NCBI GenBank assembly: GCA_965115815.1
Contig: OZ220465.1
Location: 3,906,001 to 3,970,000 of the forward strand
From: VXPW01 sp965115815
GTDB taxonomy: Bacteria; Pseudomonadota; Alphaproteobacteria; TMED109
Direction: 5' to 3'
DNA length: 64,000 bases
The notes beneath the pieces are model-generated. The model was not told the DNA's origin. It was given only the letters and a program-made list of their open reading frames with translations, and did no database searches. Positions 37,241 through 46,679 of the stretch are shown here, piece by piece. The first letter of the stretch is position 1; each line of letters starts with the position of its first letter. Both the position numbers and the translations under genes were made by a program.

Positions 37241-38455
37241 TCACAGCGGGTGGCCCCGAATCAGCCGCGGCAGGGCCCCGGCCCACCCCGGCGCGACCCC
37301 CATGGCCTGGCCCATGATGGCCTGCTTCACCGGGGGCACCGCATTCACCATGCCCAGCCCGAGTGCCCGCAGGAGACCCAGCCCGGGCCACCGGTTCGAA
37401 AACAGCCGATTGACGCCGTCCGTGACCGCGACCAGCTGGGCCGTGTCGATCCGCCGGCGCCGGGCATAGGCTGCGAGCATCTGCGGGGCACCCGGATCGA
37501 GCCCCAGCCGCACGCGGTCGGCGGCCAGTTCCGCCAACCACGCCACCCCGCGCAATCCCAAGTTGAACCCCTGGCCCGCGATCGGATGGAGCGCGTGCGC
37601 GGCATCCCCGACCAAGACCACGCGTCCCCGCACGTGCCGCCGCGCGAGGACCAGGGACAGGGGAAAGGCCTTCGGGGGAGTCTCCACGGTCGGCAGCCCG
37701 AACCGGTCCTCGAACCGGATCGCGAGTTCCGCCTCGAATTCGGCCGCCGGAAGCTGCATGAGGCGAGCTGCGGCGCGGTGCGATTCGGTCCAGACGACGG
37801 CGCTCCGGCGGCCGCGCAGGGGAAGGACGGCGAACGGTCCGCCCGGGAAGAAGCGCTCCACGGCCGTATCGTCGTGCGGATCGGTGTGCTGCACCGTGCA
37901 CACCACCGCGGTCTGCCGGTAGTCCCGGACGTGCCGGCCGATCCCGGCGAGGCCCCGCACGGCCGACTCGCGCCCGTCCGCCCCGACCAGAACCCGGCTG
38001 TCGATGACCGGACCGTGCCGCAATCGAGTGCGCACCCAGCCCGGTCGCTCCTCGAACGCCTCCACGGCCCCCGGGTCGGGTCTCACACCCCGCCGCCGGA
38101 GTGCAGCCGCGAGCGCGTCCGCCAGATCGGGGTTCGGAACGATGTATCCGGCCGGTCCTTCGCCGACCGCATCGCAGTCGAAGTGCAGGAACAGCGGAAC
38201 CCCGTTTTCGGCCACGCGGATTCGGCGAATCGGCTGCGCCGGCTTCCGCAGCAGCGGCCACACCCCGAGCGCATCGAAGAGGCGCCGGGACCCAAGGGTC
38301 ACCGCGGTCGTGCGGGCATCGCGCCGCGGACGGTCCACCGCCGGGTCCGCGATTCGGCAATCGATCCCCGCCGACGCCAGTGCCGATGCGAGGGTCAGGC
38401 CGGTAAGCCCGGCGCCCGCAATCAGCACCTCGGTCCGGATTGCCTCGTTCGGCAT
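37241..38455 (-). CDS. UbiH/UbiF-family FAD-dependent hydroxylase
   Basis: 404 residues. A flavoprotein monooxygenase probably acting in ubiquinone ring hydroxylation at the membrane. The N-terminal dinucleotide fold is VLIAGAGLTGLTLASALA. The middle DG motif is RVLVGADGRESAVRGLAG, and the FAD-binding GD motif is LVGDAAHALHPIAGQGFNLG. It starts at ATG 38455. The long frame that continues upstream antisense to the amidase is an accident of base composition. Which ring position it hydroxylates cannot be told. Confidence 0.9.
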   Translation of the reverse strand: MPNEAIRTEVLIAGAGLTGLTLASALASAGIDCRIADPAVDRPRRDARTTAVTLGSRRLFDALGVWPLLRKPAQPIRRIRVAENGVPLFLHFDCDAVGEGPAGYIVPNPDLADALAAALRRRGVRPDPGAVEAFEERPGWVRTRLRHGPVIDSRVLVGADGRESAVRGLAGIGRHVRDYRQTAVVCTVQHTDPHDDTAVERFFPGGPFAVLPLRGRRSAVVWTESHRAAARLMQLPAAEFEAELAIRFEDRFGLPTVETPPKAFPLSLVLARRHVRGRVVLVGDAAHALHPIAGQGFNLGLRGVAWLAELAADRVRLGLDPGAPQMLAAYARRRRIDTAQLVAVTDGVNRLFSNRWPGLGLLRALGLGMVNAVPPVKQAIMGQAMGVAPGWAGALPRLIRGHPL

Positions 38456-38566
38456 CGGTCCTGTGCTCCCTTGCTGCCGACCGGTTCCAGCATACGGCAG
38501 CCGGTTCGGCACCCGGGCCGCGGCCGACTGCCGCAAGCTCCGCCGGTCGCTATCCTCTCGGCCACC

Positions 38567-39934
38567 ATGTCCGATCCTGCAGCGCAGCCGACGGCACTCG
38601 ACCTCGGCCAGGCCATCGAAGCCGGGAAGCGAAACCCGGTTGAGATCGTCGAATCCTGTCTCGCCCGCATCGCGGCGGCCGGCCTCGAAGCTGCGGGGTT
38701 CGTCCGCCTCACGCCGGCGCGGGCCCGCGCCGAGGCTGCCGCCGCGGCCCGCCGGGCCGCCGCCGGCTTGCGGCGCAGCCCGCTGGATGGCGTGCCGGTT
38801 TCCTGGAAAGACCTGTTCGACACCGCCGGAACCCCCACCGAAGGCGGCTCTCCGCAGCTGGCCGGCCGGATTCCGGCGCGGGATGCGGAAGCCCTTCGCC
38901 GGGCCGGAGCGGCCGGTCTCGTGTGCCTCGGCAAGACGCTGACGGTCGAGTTCGCGCTCGGGGGCATCGGCACGAATCCGCACTTCGGTACGCCGCGAAA
39001 CGCAGCAATGACGGACGTTCCGCGGGTGCCGGGCGGCTCCTCGGCCGGCGCCGCGGTCTCGGTCGCCGGCGGCCATGTGCCCATCGGCATCGGCAGCGAC
39101 ACGGGAGGGTCGGTCCGGATTCCCGCAGCCTGGAACCGCTTGGTCGGCTTCAAGACCGGGACCGGCGCCGTCCCCAGAGACGGGGTCCTGCCGCTTTCCC
39201 CCACGCTCGATACGGTCGGACCGCTGTGCCGGACGGTCGCGGATGCCGCCGGGATGTTCGCCGTCCTCGCCGGCGACCCGGCGGTCGATCTCGCCTCGGT
39301 GCGGACCCGGGACCTGCGCCTGTTGGCGGCCACCAACCTCGTGCTGGAGGAAGCGGATCCGGAAGTCGTCGAGGCCGTGCCCGCGGTGCTGGAAACTCTG
39401 CGGCAGGCCGGTGCCTCCGTCGTGGAAACGGTGATCCCGGAATTCACCGAGATGCATGACGTGCTGCAGCGGCACGGCGGCATCGTGACGGCCGAAGGCT
39501 ACGTGTCCTGCCGCCGCTGGATCGACGGGCAGGAACCCCGAATCGATCCGGATGTACTCGCCCGCATGCAGGAGGGCCGGGCCATGTCGGCCGTCGATTT
39601 TCTCACGGTACGGGACGCATCGGAACGGCTGGCCGGGTCGCTGTCCCGGAGGCTGGCCGGCTGGGACGCCCTGGTGCACCCGACGCTTCCCATCCTGCCG
39701 CCGCCCATGGCCCGGATGGCCGGGGATCGTGCCGCCTATGCCCGCGCGAACGCCCTCGCGTTGCGGAACACCCGCCTCGGAAACGTGCTCCGGCTTGCGG
39801 CCGTGACGCTCCCGGTCACCGATTCGCTGCCGGTGGGCTTCACGATCGCCCGTCCGGCGGCCGAGAACCGGGCCCTGCTGTGTGTCGCAGCGGCAGTCGA
39901 AAAGCTGCTCGCGGGCAGACCGTCGTCCGTCTAG
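38567..39934 (+). CDS. Amidase-signature family hydrolase
   Basis: 455 residues. The Ser-cisSer-Lys triad of the amidase signature family is present: K81 (VSWKDLFDTAG), cis-Ser at S158/S159 (VPGGSSAGAA), nucleophile S182 (GSDTGGSVRIPAAW). The conserved GFKTGTGAVPRDGVLPLSPT and LDTVGPLCRTV follow. The protein starts MSDPAAQPTALDLGQAIEAG. It is shorter and less conserved at the C-terminus than GatA, and no gatB or gatC is nearby, so a free-standing amidase is more likely than tRNA amidotransferase. It converges on purH with a 4-base overlap of the stops. Confidence 0.88.
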   Translation: MSDPAAQPTALDLGQAIEAGKRNPVEIVESCLARIAAAGLEAAGFVRLTPARARAEAAAAARRAAAGLRRSPLDGVPVSWKDLFDTAGTPTEGGSPQLAGRIPARDAEALRRAGAAGLVCLGKTLTVEFALGGIGTNPHFGTPRNAAMTDVPRVPGGSSAGAAVSVAGGHVPIGIGSDTGGSVRIPAAWNRLVGFKTGTGAVPRDGVLPLSPTLDTVGPLCRTVADAAGMFAVLAGDPAVDLASVRTRDLRLLAATNLVLEEADPEVVEAVPAVLETLRQAGASVVETVIPEFTEMHDVLQRHGGIVTAEGYVSCRRWIDGQEPRIDPDVLARMQEGRAMSAVDFLTVRDASERLAGSLSRRLAGWDALVHPTLPILPPPMARMAGDRAAYARANALALRNTRLGNVLRLAAVTLPVTDSLPVGFTIARPAAENRALLCVAAAVEKLLAGRPSSV

Positions 39935-41532
39935 TGGCGGAAGTGTCGCAAGCCCGTGAACACCATTGCGACATCGTGCTCGTCGGCCGCCCGGATGACG
40001 TCCCGGTCCCGGACCGATCCCCCGGGCTGGACGACGGCGGTCGCACCGGCGTCGACCGCGGCCAGCAGGCCGTCGGGAAAGGGGAAGAAGGCATCCGACG
40101 CCACGACCGAGCGAACCGCCAGCGACGTGTCGAGTCCCGCCGCCTGTCCGGCCTCCAGCGCCTTGCGGGCGGCGAGCCGCGCCGCGTCCACGCGGCTCAT
40201 CTGGCCCGCTCCCACACCGACCGTCGCACCGTTCCGGGCATAGACGATCGCATTCGACTTCACGTGCTTGCAGACCCGGAAGGCAAAACACAGGTCCCGC
40301 ATTTCCGCTGCGGTCGGCGGCCGCCTGGTCACCACCTGCAGATCGGCCGCTTCGATCTTCCCGCCATCGCGATCCTGCACCAGCAATCCGCCCGAGACCG
40401 TGCGGACATCGGGCGCGGAACCGGAGGGATCCGGCAGTGCGCCGGTTTCGATCAGGCGCAGGCCGGTCTTTCCGGCCTGTTCGAACACGGACCGAGCGGA
40501 AGCCGGGATCTCGGGCGCCGCGACCACTTCGAGAAACAACGTTCCGAGGGCGCGGGCCGTCTCGGGGTCCAGACGACGGTTGAGCGCCACGATGCCGCCG
40601 AACGCCGCTACGGGATCGCAGCGCAGCGCCAACCGGAAGGCGTCCGCGGCCGCCGGCGCCGTCGCCGCTCCCGACGGGTTGGCGTGCTTGACGATGGCGG
40701 CCGCCGGATCGGAGAATTCGGCCACCAGCCGGAGGGCGGTGTCCGCATCGTTCAGGTTGTTGAACGACAGCTCCTTGCCTTGCAGCAAACGGGCCCGCGC
40801 CACGCCCGGTTCCGCCGTTGCCGTTGCGAACAGGGCCGCCTGCTGGTGCGGATTCTCGCCGTAGCGAAGCGTGCGCTGACGCGGTCCGCCAATGCTGTAC
40901 CACGGAAACGTCGTGCGGTCGGCATCCGCCTGCAGCGCCAGCCATTGTGCCACCATCGAGTCATACGCGGCCGTGCGGGTGAAGGCCTTGGCCGCCAGCT
41001 TCCGGCGCGTGTGCGCCGGGACCTCTCCCCGGGCGGCAATGCCCGCCACCACCTCGGCGTAGTCGTCAGGGTCCACCACGACCGTCACGGCCTCGTGATT
41101 CTTGGCGGCCGCACGAATCATGGCCGGCCCGCCGATATCGATCATCTCGATGCATTCCGCCGCCGGCGCCCCCGCCTGCACCGTGGTCTCGAACGGGTAC
41201 AGGCTGACCACCAGCAGGTCGATCGGACGAATCCCGAGCGCCGCCATCGCTTCCACATGATCGTTCCGGTCGCGTCGGCCCAGCAGCCCGCCGTGAATGA
41301 CCGGATGGAGCGTCTTGACCCGACCGTCAAGAAGCTCGGGGAACCCGGTGCATTCGGCAACCTCGGTCACGGTCACCCCGGCGGTGCGCAGCGCCGCCGC
41401 CGTACCGCCGGTCGAGAGGAGCTCGACGCCGGCGTCGGCCAGCGCCCGGCCCAAAGCGGCCAGACCGGTCTTGTCCGCTACTGAGAGCAGGGCCCGGCGC
41501 ACCGGCGCGGGCGGGCCGGATCCGGCGCTCAC
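39931..41532 (-). CDS. purH: Bifunctional AICAR formyltransferase / IMP cyclohydrolase
   Basis: 533 residues. Carries out the last two steps of purine synthesis to IMP. The N-terminal cyclohydrolase domain has RALLSVADKTGLAALGRALA, STGGTAAAL and DGRVKTLHPVIHGGLL. The C-terminal transformylase domain has LRYGENPHQQAALF, KHANPSGAAT, CFAFRVCKHVKSNAIVYAR and GVGAGQMSRVDAARLA. GTG 41532 is preferred as the start because it overlaps the cysQ stop (GTGA) and leaves a normal-length N-terminus. An upstream ATG at 41577 would add 15 residues. Confidence 0.95.
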   Translation of the reverse strand: MSAGSGPPAPVRRALLSVADKTGLAALGRALADAGVELLSTGGTAAALRTAGVTVTEVAECTGFPELLDGRVKTLHPVIHGGLLGRRDRNDHVEAMAALGIRPIDLLVVSLYPFETTVQAGAPAAECIEMIDIGGPAMIRAAAKNHEAVTVVVDPDDYAEVVAGIAARGEVPAHTRRKLAAKAFTRTAAYDSMVAQWLALQADADRTTFPWYSIGGPRQRTLRYGENPHQQAALFATATAEPGVARARLLQGKELSFNNLNDADTALRLVAEFSDPAAAIVKHANPSGAATAPAAADAFRLALRCDPVAAFGGIVALNRRLDPETARALGTLFLEVVAAPEIPASARSVFEQAGKTGLRLIETGALPDPSGSAPDVRTVSGGLLVQDRDGGKIEAADLQVVTRRPPTAAEMRDLCFAFRVCKHVKSNAIVYARNGATVGVGAGQMSRVDAARLAARKALEAGQAAGLDTSLAVRSVVASDAFFPFPDGLLAAVDAGATAVVQPGGSVRDRDVIRAADEHDVAMVFTGLRHFRH

Positions 41533-42344
41533 GGGCCGGTGCGCCGGGGAGCGGCGGGACGGAGAAACCGGCGCCATTCCGGCGATCCCTCGACCAAGAA
41601 TGCCGGGTTCTCTCCGGAAGGCTTCCCGTACCGGAGCCGGCCTCCCTCCAGTTTCGACACCGACCCGCCGGCCGCCTCGACAATGGCATGGCCGGCGGCG
41701 GTGTCCCACTCCATGGTACGACCCGGTCGGAGATACACGTCCGCCGTGCCCTCGGCCACGCGACAGAATTTCAGTGCACTGCTCAGGGATTCGCGGCGGC
41801 CGCCCTCGATCCGCCCGATGATCCGCTCGAACGCGGCCTCATGCCACCGACTCACGAGGACCGTGGGGCCCTCGGGGGGCGTGGGGCGCACCCGCAACGC
41901 CTCGCGCCGACCCGCCGCATCGGCCACCCCCGCCGCGATGCCGGACCCCCCCCAGTAGAACCGCTGGCCGGCCGGATCCAACATGCCGCCGAACACGGGT
42001 TCGCCGTCGATCACGAGGGCGACATTGACGGTGAAGTCGTCGCCTCCCGCGAGGAAGCCGCGGGTGCCGTCGAGCGGATCGATCAACCAACGCGGGGCGC
42101 CGTCGTCGAGACCGGCGGGATGCGGGCGCTCTTCGCTGACCACCGGGGTGTCGGGATCCAGGAGCGCCAGCGCCCGCACCAGAATCTCGTCGGCCTGTCG
42201 ATCCGCTTCGGTCACGGGCGAGCCGTCGTGCTTGACTTCCGGGTCCACGGAGCCGGCCGCCCGCACCGCGAGGATGGCCCGGCCGGCCGCGCGCATGGCC
42301 CGTTCGATGGCCGCGATGCGTTCGGGGTCCGGAACTACCGACAC
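41529..42344 (-). CDS. cysQ: 3'(2'),5'-bisphosphate nucleotidase / inositol-phosphatase family
   Basis: 271 residues. A Mg-dependent phosphatase that removes 3'-phosphate from PAP/PAPS during sulfur assimilation. Metal ligands are visible: VVSEERPHP (E71-E72), LIDPLDGTRGFLAG (D89-T94) and MEWDTAAGHAIVEAAGG near residue 212. It is the upstream gene of a coupled pair with purH. The gene starts at ATG 42344, about 95 bases from the divergent ketoacyl-ACP synthase gene. Confidence 0.92.
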   Translation of the reverse strand: MSVVPDPERIAAIERAMRAAGRAILAVRAAGSVDPEVKHDGSPVTEADRQADEILVRALALLDPDTPVVSEERPHPAGLDDGAPRWLIDPLDGTRGFLAGGDDFTVNVALVIDGEPVFGGMLDPAGQRFYWGGSGIAAGVADAAGRREALRVRPTPPEGPTVLVSRWHEAAFERIIGRIEGGRRESLSSALKFCRVAEGTADVYLRPGRTMEWDTAAGHAIVEAAGGSVSKLEGGRLRYGKPSGENPAFLVEGSPEWRRFLRPAAPRRTGP

Positions 42345-42439
42345 CGGACGCTCAACGCCCCGGGGTGCGGGGAAGCCTTTGACGGAATCGCGGGCGTCCG
42401 ATAGGTTGAGCGGGAACGGGACCGTCGGCGGACGCCAAC

Positions 42440-43387
42440 TTGCAGATTGCTGATATCGAGTACCGGCTGGGTTCCCGAACCGAGACTCTTGCGGAACTCG
42501 GCGCGCTGAACCCGCACTGGCGGGTCGACCGGCTGCATGCCAAGACGGGCGTCGGCACCCGGCGCGTGGCCGCGCCGGACGAGAGCGCCACCGGACTGGC
42601 GGAGAGCGCCGCCCGCCGGCTGCTCGAGCGGGTCGATGCAGCCTCCCTGGACGGTCTGGTACATGTCACGCAGTCTCCGGAGTCGACCCTGCCGACCACC
42701 GCCTGCCTCCTGCAGGAACGGCTCGGACTCCCCGGCACGCTGCTGGCCTTCGATCTCATTCAGGGCTGTTCCGGCTTCGTGTACGGCCTGTCGGTCGCCA
42801 CGTCGCTGATTGCCGGCGGCCACTCGTCCCGCATCCTGCTGACCTGCACCGACCACTACTCTCGCTACATCTCGCGCCACGACCGGACGTCGAGACCGAT
42901 CTTCGGAGACGGTGCGGCGGCCTGCATCGTGGAACGCGACGGATCCGGCGCCATCGGCCCGTTCGTGTTCGCCACCGAGGGAGCCGGAGCACGGTACCTC
43001 ACGCTCACCCCCAACCGGGGGGTTGCCGACGTCGACGGACCGGTGCTGTTCATGGACGGTCCGAAGGTTCTGGCCTTCACGCTGCGCGTGGTTCCCGACG
43101 CCGTGGAGGACCTGCTGGGGCGCGCGGCGCTGACCCGGGACGACATCGATCTGTTCGTGTTCCATCAAGCGAGCGCCGTGGTTCTCGACCGCCTCCGCAC
43201 CCGTCTCGGCGTGGCACCCGAACGGTGGTTTCAGCGTCTCGACGGAATCGGGAACACGGTTTCGGCCACCATTCCCATCGCCCTGCGGCAGGCCCGGGAA
43301 TCCGGCCGGCTCCGGCCGGGCATGACCGTGCTGCTGATGGGATTCGGTGTGGGCCTGTCGCTGGCCGGCGGTATCCTCCGCACCTGA
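42440..43387 (+). CDS. 3-oxoacyl-ACP synthase III-like enzyme
   Basis: 315 residues with the KAS III catalytic triad: C110 in LIQGCSGFVYGL, H242 in LFVFHQASAVVLD and N272 in GIGNTVSATIPIALR. The N-terminus lacks the usual GTG(Y/F) start of housekeeping FabH (here MQIADIEYRLGSRTETLAEL), so it may be a paralogue that makes or modifies a special acyl chain rather than the fatty-acid-initiating FabH. The start is TTG 42440. No acyl carrier protein gene is adjacent. Its 3' end converges on the heparinase gene. Confidence 0.88.
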   Translation: MQIADIEYRLGSRTETLAELGALNPHWRVDRLHAKTGVGTRRVAAPDESATGLAESAARRLLERVDAASLDGLVHVTQSPESTLPTTACLLQERLGLPGTLLAFDLIQGCSGFVYGLSVATSLIAGGHSSRILLTCTDHYSRYISRHDRTSRPIFGDGAAACIVERDGSGAIGPFVFATEGAGARYLTLTPNRGVADVDGPVLFMDGPKVLAFTLRVVPDAVEDLLGRAALTRDDIDLFVFHQASAVVLDRLRTRLGVAPERWFQRLDGIGNTVSATIPIALRQARESGRLRPGMTVLLMGFGVGLSLAGGILRT

Positions 43388-43409
43388 TCCCGATCCGTTC
43401 ATGGTCGTC

Positions 43410-45011
43410 TCATCCGTCGGCCGTCCGGACCAGCCGCCAAGTCACCTCGCTCACCGGGCGACGGTACCGGCCGGCCAGCACCAGCTGCCAAGTGTCGACG
43501 ATTTCTCCGTCGTTGTCCACGTAGACCGACGGCCGCACGGAAAGTTCGGCGTCGCCTCCGAACTGGAACTCCCACACCCGGGCGCCGCGGCAGAGCCGGA
43601 CGAGACGCGCCTGTTCGCCCCCGGCCGGCCGCACCTTCGGATGCAGATGAAACCGGATCGCGAAGCTCCGTTCCTGCCGCCCGGTCAGCGTGTCCGTGCC
43701 GGTCAGGGTGCGGCCATCTCCGGTCAGGGCAAGCCGGCGCACATGGACGATGCCGAAGCGCGCTTCGTAGCCCCGGTGCATGCCGGCCACCTCTTCGCCG
43801 TGCTCGCTGGAGCGTCGTTCCGCCGTCACCGCCGGGTGGCGCCGGCGGCAGCGCAGCCGCGCATCGGTGTTGCCGACCGCAAGCGTCGAGTGCGCGGCGT
43901 GCCCCTCGGGCGCGGCCCCTCTCGCGGCGGCCAGCATGGGGCTCGGGCCGCAATTGACGATCAGACGCTGGTCCGCGTCGCTCATCTCGAAGGAGAGCGG
44001 CGCCCGGCTCCCGGCCGGCGGGGGCAGGCCGAAGTCCGCCAGCACCGTCGTGCCGCCCGCGGACATTCTCCGGTAGCCCGTGGCGTCGGCCCGTCCCGGT
44101 TCCCCGTTCCGGCCGGCGTTCAGGAGCGCGCGCAGCTGCCGGGCGTCCCCGGCCACGCCGCCGTGAAACCGCGCCAGCCGGTAGTCTCCGAGCAGACAGC
44201 TGTCGATGCAGGAGGCCGTATCGCGCAGCGCCGGCGCGAGCGACGCCGTCTCTTCGCCACAGGCGGCAAGAATCCGACGGAGCGTGATCAGTTGTTCCAA
44301 CAGGGCGACGCAGCCCGACGGCCGGGGAGAAACCGACGGATCCCGCCCGGGCACCGCCTTCAGAGCGTGCGGCAACAGGGACCGCGCCTGCCGGAGGCGG
44401 TGCGCGCCGTCGCTCAGCAGCAGCCCCGACAGGTACAGCCCGCGGACGGCCGCCATCGGCCGGATTCCCAGGCGGGCGGGACGGGCGGTGTGGGCAAGGT
44501 GGCGCACCTGCGCGGTCAGAGCGGAATCGAACCGCTGGTGGAAGGCGTCGTCCGCCCGCTTCAGCAGGAAACCGGCATGCAGAAGCCATGCCGAAATCCG
44601 GTTGCCGAGAATGTCGATTCGCCAGAAGTGCGGATGCCAGTCCGCGTACGCCGCAAGCCAGGATTCGACCAGCTTGCGGGCGTGCAGCGACGCCAGTTCG
44701 TCGCCGGCGGCCCGGAGATCGCGGATCCACAGGAAGCCGTGCAGGTCGTCCAGCCAAGCGGCGCCGCGGTCTTCGGTCTCCCAGACGGGACCGGTGCGGG
44801 AAACCAGCGTTTCTCCCTGGAACGAATAGCTTCCGGTGAACAGCGCATCGCCCTGACGGGGATCTCCGGGCACCGGATCGTCCACCTGACGCACCGTGGT
44901 CTCGGGACGGCCCCGGCCCAGCCATTTCCCCCACGCTGCCGAGCGGTACAGGGCCCGCCGCCATGCCGGATCCAACCGGTGCGCCGTGTCCGCCGCCACA
45001 GGCCGGGTCAC
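43410..45011 (-). CDS. Heparinase II/III-like family protein
   Basis: 533 residues. An N-terminal alpha-helical toroid (AWLDDLHGFLWIRDLRAAG, WHPHFWRIDILGNRISAWLL, HLAHTARPARLGIRPMAAVR) is followed by a beta-rich heparinase II/III-like C-terminal domain (RMSAGGTTVLADFGLPPP, RSSEHGEEVAGMHRGYEARF). In alphaproteobacteria this gene commonly lies with rsmB, rpe and purH. It is thought to act on an uronic-acid-containing or cell-envelope polysaccharide, without proof. GTG 45011 overlaps the rpe stop (GTGA). Confidence 0.88.
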   Translation of the reverse strand: MTRPVAADTAHRLDPAWRRALYRSAAWGKWLGRGRPETTVRQVDDPVPGDPRQGDALFTGSYSFQGETLVSRTGPVWETEDRGAAWLDDLHGFLWIRDLRAAGDELASLHARKLVESWLAAYADWHPHFWRIDILGNRISAWLLHAGFLLKRADDAFHQRFDSALTAQVRHLAHTARPARLGIRPMAAVRGLYLSGLLLSDGAHRLRQARSLLPHALKAVPGRDPSVSPRPSGCVALLEQLITLRRILAACGEETASLAPALRDTASCIDSCLLGDYRLARFHGGVAGDARQLRALLNAGRNGEPGRADATGYRRMSAGGTTVLADFGLPPPAGSRAPLSFEMSDADQRLIVNCGPSPMLAAARGAAPEGHAAHSTLAVGNTDARLRCRRRHPAVTAERRSSEHGEEVAGMHRGYEARFGIVHVRRLALTGDGRTLTGTDTLTGRQERSFAIRFHLHPKVRPAGGEQARLVRLCRGARVWEFQFGGDAELSVRPSVYVDNDGEIVDTWQLVLAGRYRRPVSEVTWRLVRTADG

Positions 45012-45682
45012 GCTTCGCCGGCCGCGCGGCGCAATGCGGCCAGGTTGTCGCGGTACCGGCCCGGTCCGCCCCGGAACGCGACGGACCCGGTCACCAGGAT
45101 GTCGGCCCCCGCGGCCACCGCCTGCGGCGCCGTGTCCGGGTTCACACCTCCGTCCACGCTCACCTGCACGGCCAGCGACCGGGCATCGATGCGTTCGCGC
45201 AGCATCCGGATCTTGCGGGTTTGGTCGGAGAGGAAGGTCTGGCCTCCGTAGCCCGGATTCACCGTCATCACCAAGACCAGATCGCAAATTCCCAGTACGG
45301 GCTCGAGCAGGCTCTCGGAGGTTCCCGGGTTGAGCGCGACCCCGGCCTCCTTTCCCAGCTCCCGAATCCTCCGCAGCGTGCGGTCGAGATGCGGGCAGGC
45401 CTCGACATGAACGGTAATGCAATCGGCGCCGGCCGCGGCAAATGCCTCGACGGCGCGATCCGCCGGTTCGACCATCAGGTGGACATCAAGCGGCAGACCG
45501 GTGCGCGGCCGGAGGGCCCGCACCACCGCCGGCCCCAGTGTCAGTTCCGGCACGAAATGCCCGTCCATCACGTCGATGTGCAGCAGGTCGGCGCCGGCGG
45601 TTTCCATGGCGTTCGCTTCGCTGCCGAGCGCGGCGAAGTCCGCAGCCAGCAAGGACGGGGCAAGGCGGAGGGGTCGAGGCAC
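45008..45682 (-). CDS. rpe: Ribulose-phosphate 3-epimerase
   Basis: 224 residues. Interconverts ribulose-5-P and xylulose-5-P. The motifs are LAPSLLAADFAALGSE, LLHIDVMDGHFVPELTLGP, LDVHLMVEPADR, VMTVNPGYGGQTFL and VQVSVDGGVNPDTA. GTG 45682 gives the correct family N-terminus (PRPLRLAPSLL); upstream residues in frame are not conserved. It is the first gene of the rpe/heparinase pair. Upstream, where rsmB often lies in relatives, there is instead a MITE and an integrase island. Confidence 0.94.
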   Translation of the reverse strand: MPRPLRLAPSLLAADFAALGSEANAMETAGADLLHIDVMDGHFVPELTLGPAVVRALRPRTGLPLDVHLMVEPADRAVEAFAAAGADCITVHVEACPHLDRTLRRIRELGKEAGVALNPGTSESLLEPVLGICDLVLVMTVNPGYGGQTFLSDQTRKIRMLRERIDARSLAVQVSVDGGVNPDTAPQAVAAGADILVTGSVAFRGGPGRYRDNLAALRRAAGEA

Positions 45683-45972
45683 GTGCTCACCTTCCTGACC
45701 CGGCACCGCCCGGCTGCGACCACCCGGTCGGATTGCCGGGGCGTCCCGGGACATCCGGCCGGCACGGGCAGGTCGGCCTCAAGCATGCCCAGCAACCGAA
45801 AGCGACCGGCACCGAAGATTACCATATCGACACCGGAAGCCGGGCGGCAGACGGCGGCACGGACGGAGGGGCCGCGCCCCGCACCGCGCCTACAGGAGCA
45901 GGCGAACCGGGCGCGGATCCCCGTGCGTTCCCCCGAACCCGCCCCCTCCAAGGGACGCACCGGTGCGGGACC

Positions 45973-46167
45973 CACGGTGATCCCACGCTGCTGATCCGGC
46001 GACGACTGGCGAGATTTTCTCAGTTTGCGTCGCGCTGCAATCGTGCCGCCAAGGCTCGATGGGGCCTTCTTGGCCCGAACATTGCGATCTCAAGGAGGCG
46101 ATCTGTGATGAGCCGAGCCCCCACGCATTCGGATTTCGCATCTCCGAATCAGCATGGGATCGTCGTG
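45973..46167. mobile_element. MITE-1 copy b, 195 bp, 10-bp target duplication
   Basis: Same ends as copy a (left CACGGTGATCCCACGCTG; right, inverted, CACGACGATCCCATGCTG), flanked by the exact 10-bp repeat GTGCGGGACC at 45963-45972 and 46168-46177. Internally it matches copy a closely (for example GTCGCGCTGCAATCGTG and GGCGATCTGTGATGA). It sits between rpe and the integrase gene. Confidence 0.88.
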
Positions 46168-46679
46168 GTGCGGGACCCGTCCTCGGTCCATGTTCCATGA
46201 GCGATTCTGCAGCATCCGGTTCCGAAAGGAGTTCGTACCTGCGCACCCCTATTGATCCTGTATTCATCACGGCTCGTTATTCCTGACGGCATTCGGGGCA
46301 AGTAAATAACTCTCCAAGAAGCACCTGCTTCGGCATCCTTGCCAAGCCCTTCCATTCGAAGCATGTGTGACATAAGCAGTTGCTCTGACACGATTATTTC
46401 AGTCCGCTAGATTGCGGCCATGGAACCCACAGTCGCCAAACGAGACAAGAGAGCGAGTGCTTACGACCCGTTTCGCACGCTCGCATGCCCGCTGCGCTTA
46501 CGAGAAAATCGACCCGTTCCGCCGCAGGACGCCATCCGTCGAATCCGGTTCGACGAGGCCGTGACGGAGAGAGCGATGGCGCAGACCGAATTCGGACCGG
46601 ACCTGCCGGAACGCGGAGCCGGCATCGTCGTATTCATCGTCGCCATGACCGAACGCCCTCGTCTCCGGAGCAGGACGCC
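46168..46679. other. No gene seen upstream of the integrase; lower GC
   Basis: About 46205-46410 is noticeably richer in A and T than its surroundings, which suggests foreign DNA at an island edge. No tRNA 3' end or clear attachment-site repeat was found. Confidence 0.45.

Noticed and set aside
36842..39934. A 1030-codon plus-strand frame ending in the amidase
   Set aside because: The first 575 codons are antisense to the hydroxylase and Arg/Pro-rich. The amidase begins at 38567 with its family N-terminus.
38567..39934. GatA subunit of the Glu-tRNA(Gln) amidotransferase
   Set aside because: No gatB/gatC nearby, and the C-terminal half does not follow GatA; a general amidase is safer.
37241..40945. 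A 1234-codon minus-strand frame across the hydroxylase and the amidase
   Set aside because: Only the C-terminal 404 codons are a real protein (UbiH-like). The upstream part is antisense to the well-supported amidase gene.
46200..46420. tRNA or tmRNA end as integrase attachment site
   Set aside because: No cloverleaf or GTTCGAATC-type T arm could be drawn in this AT-richer stretch.
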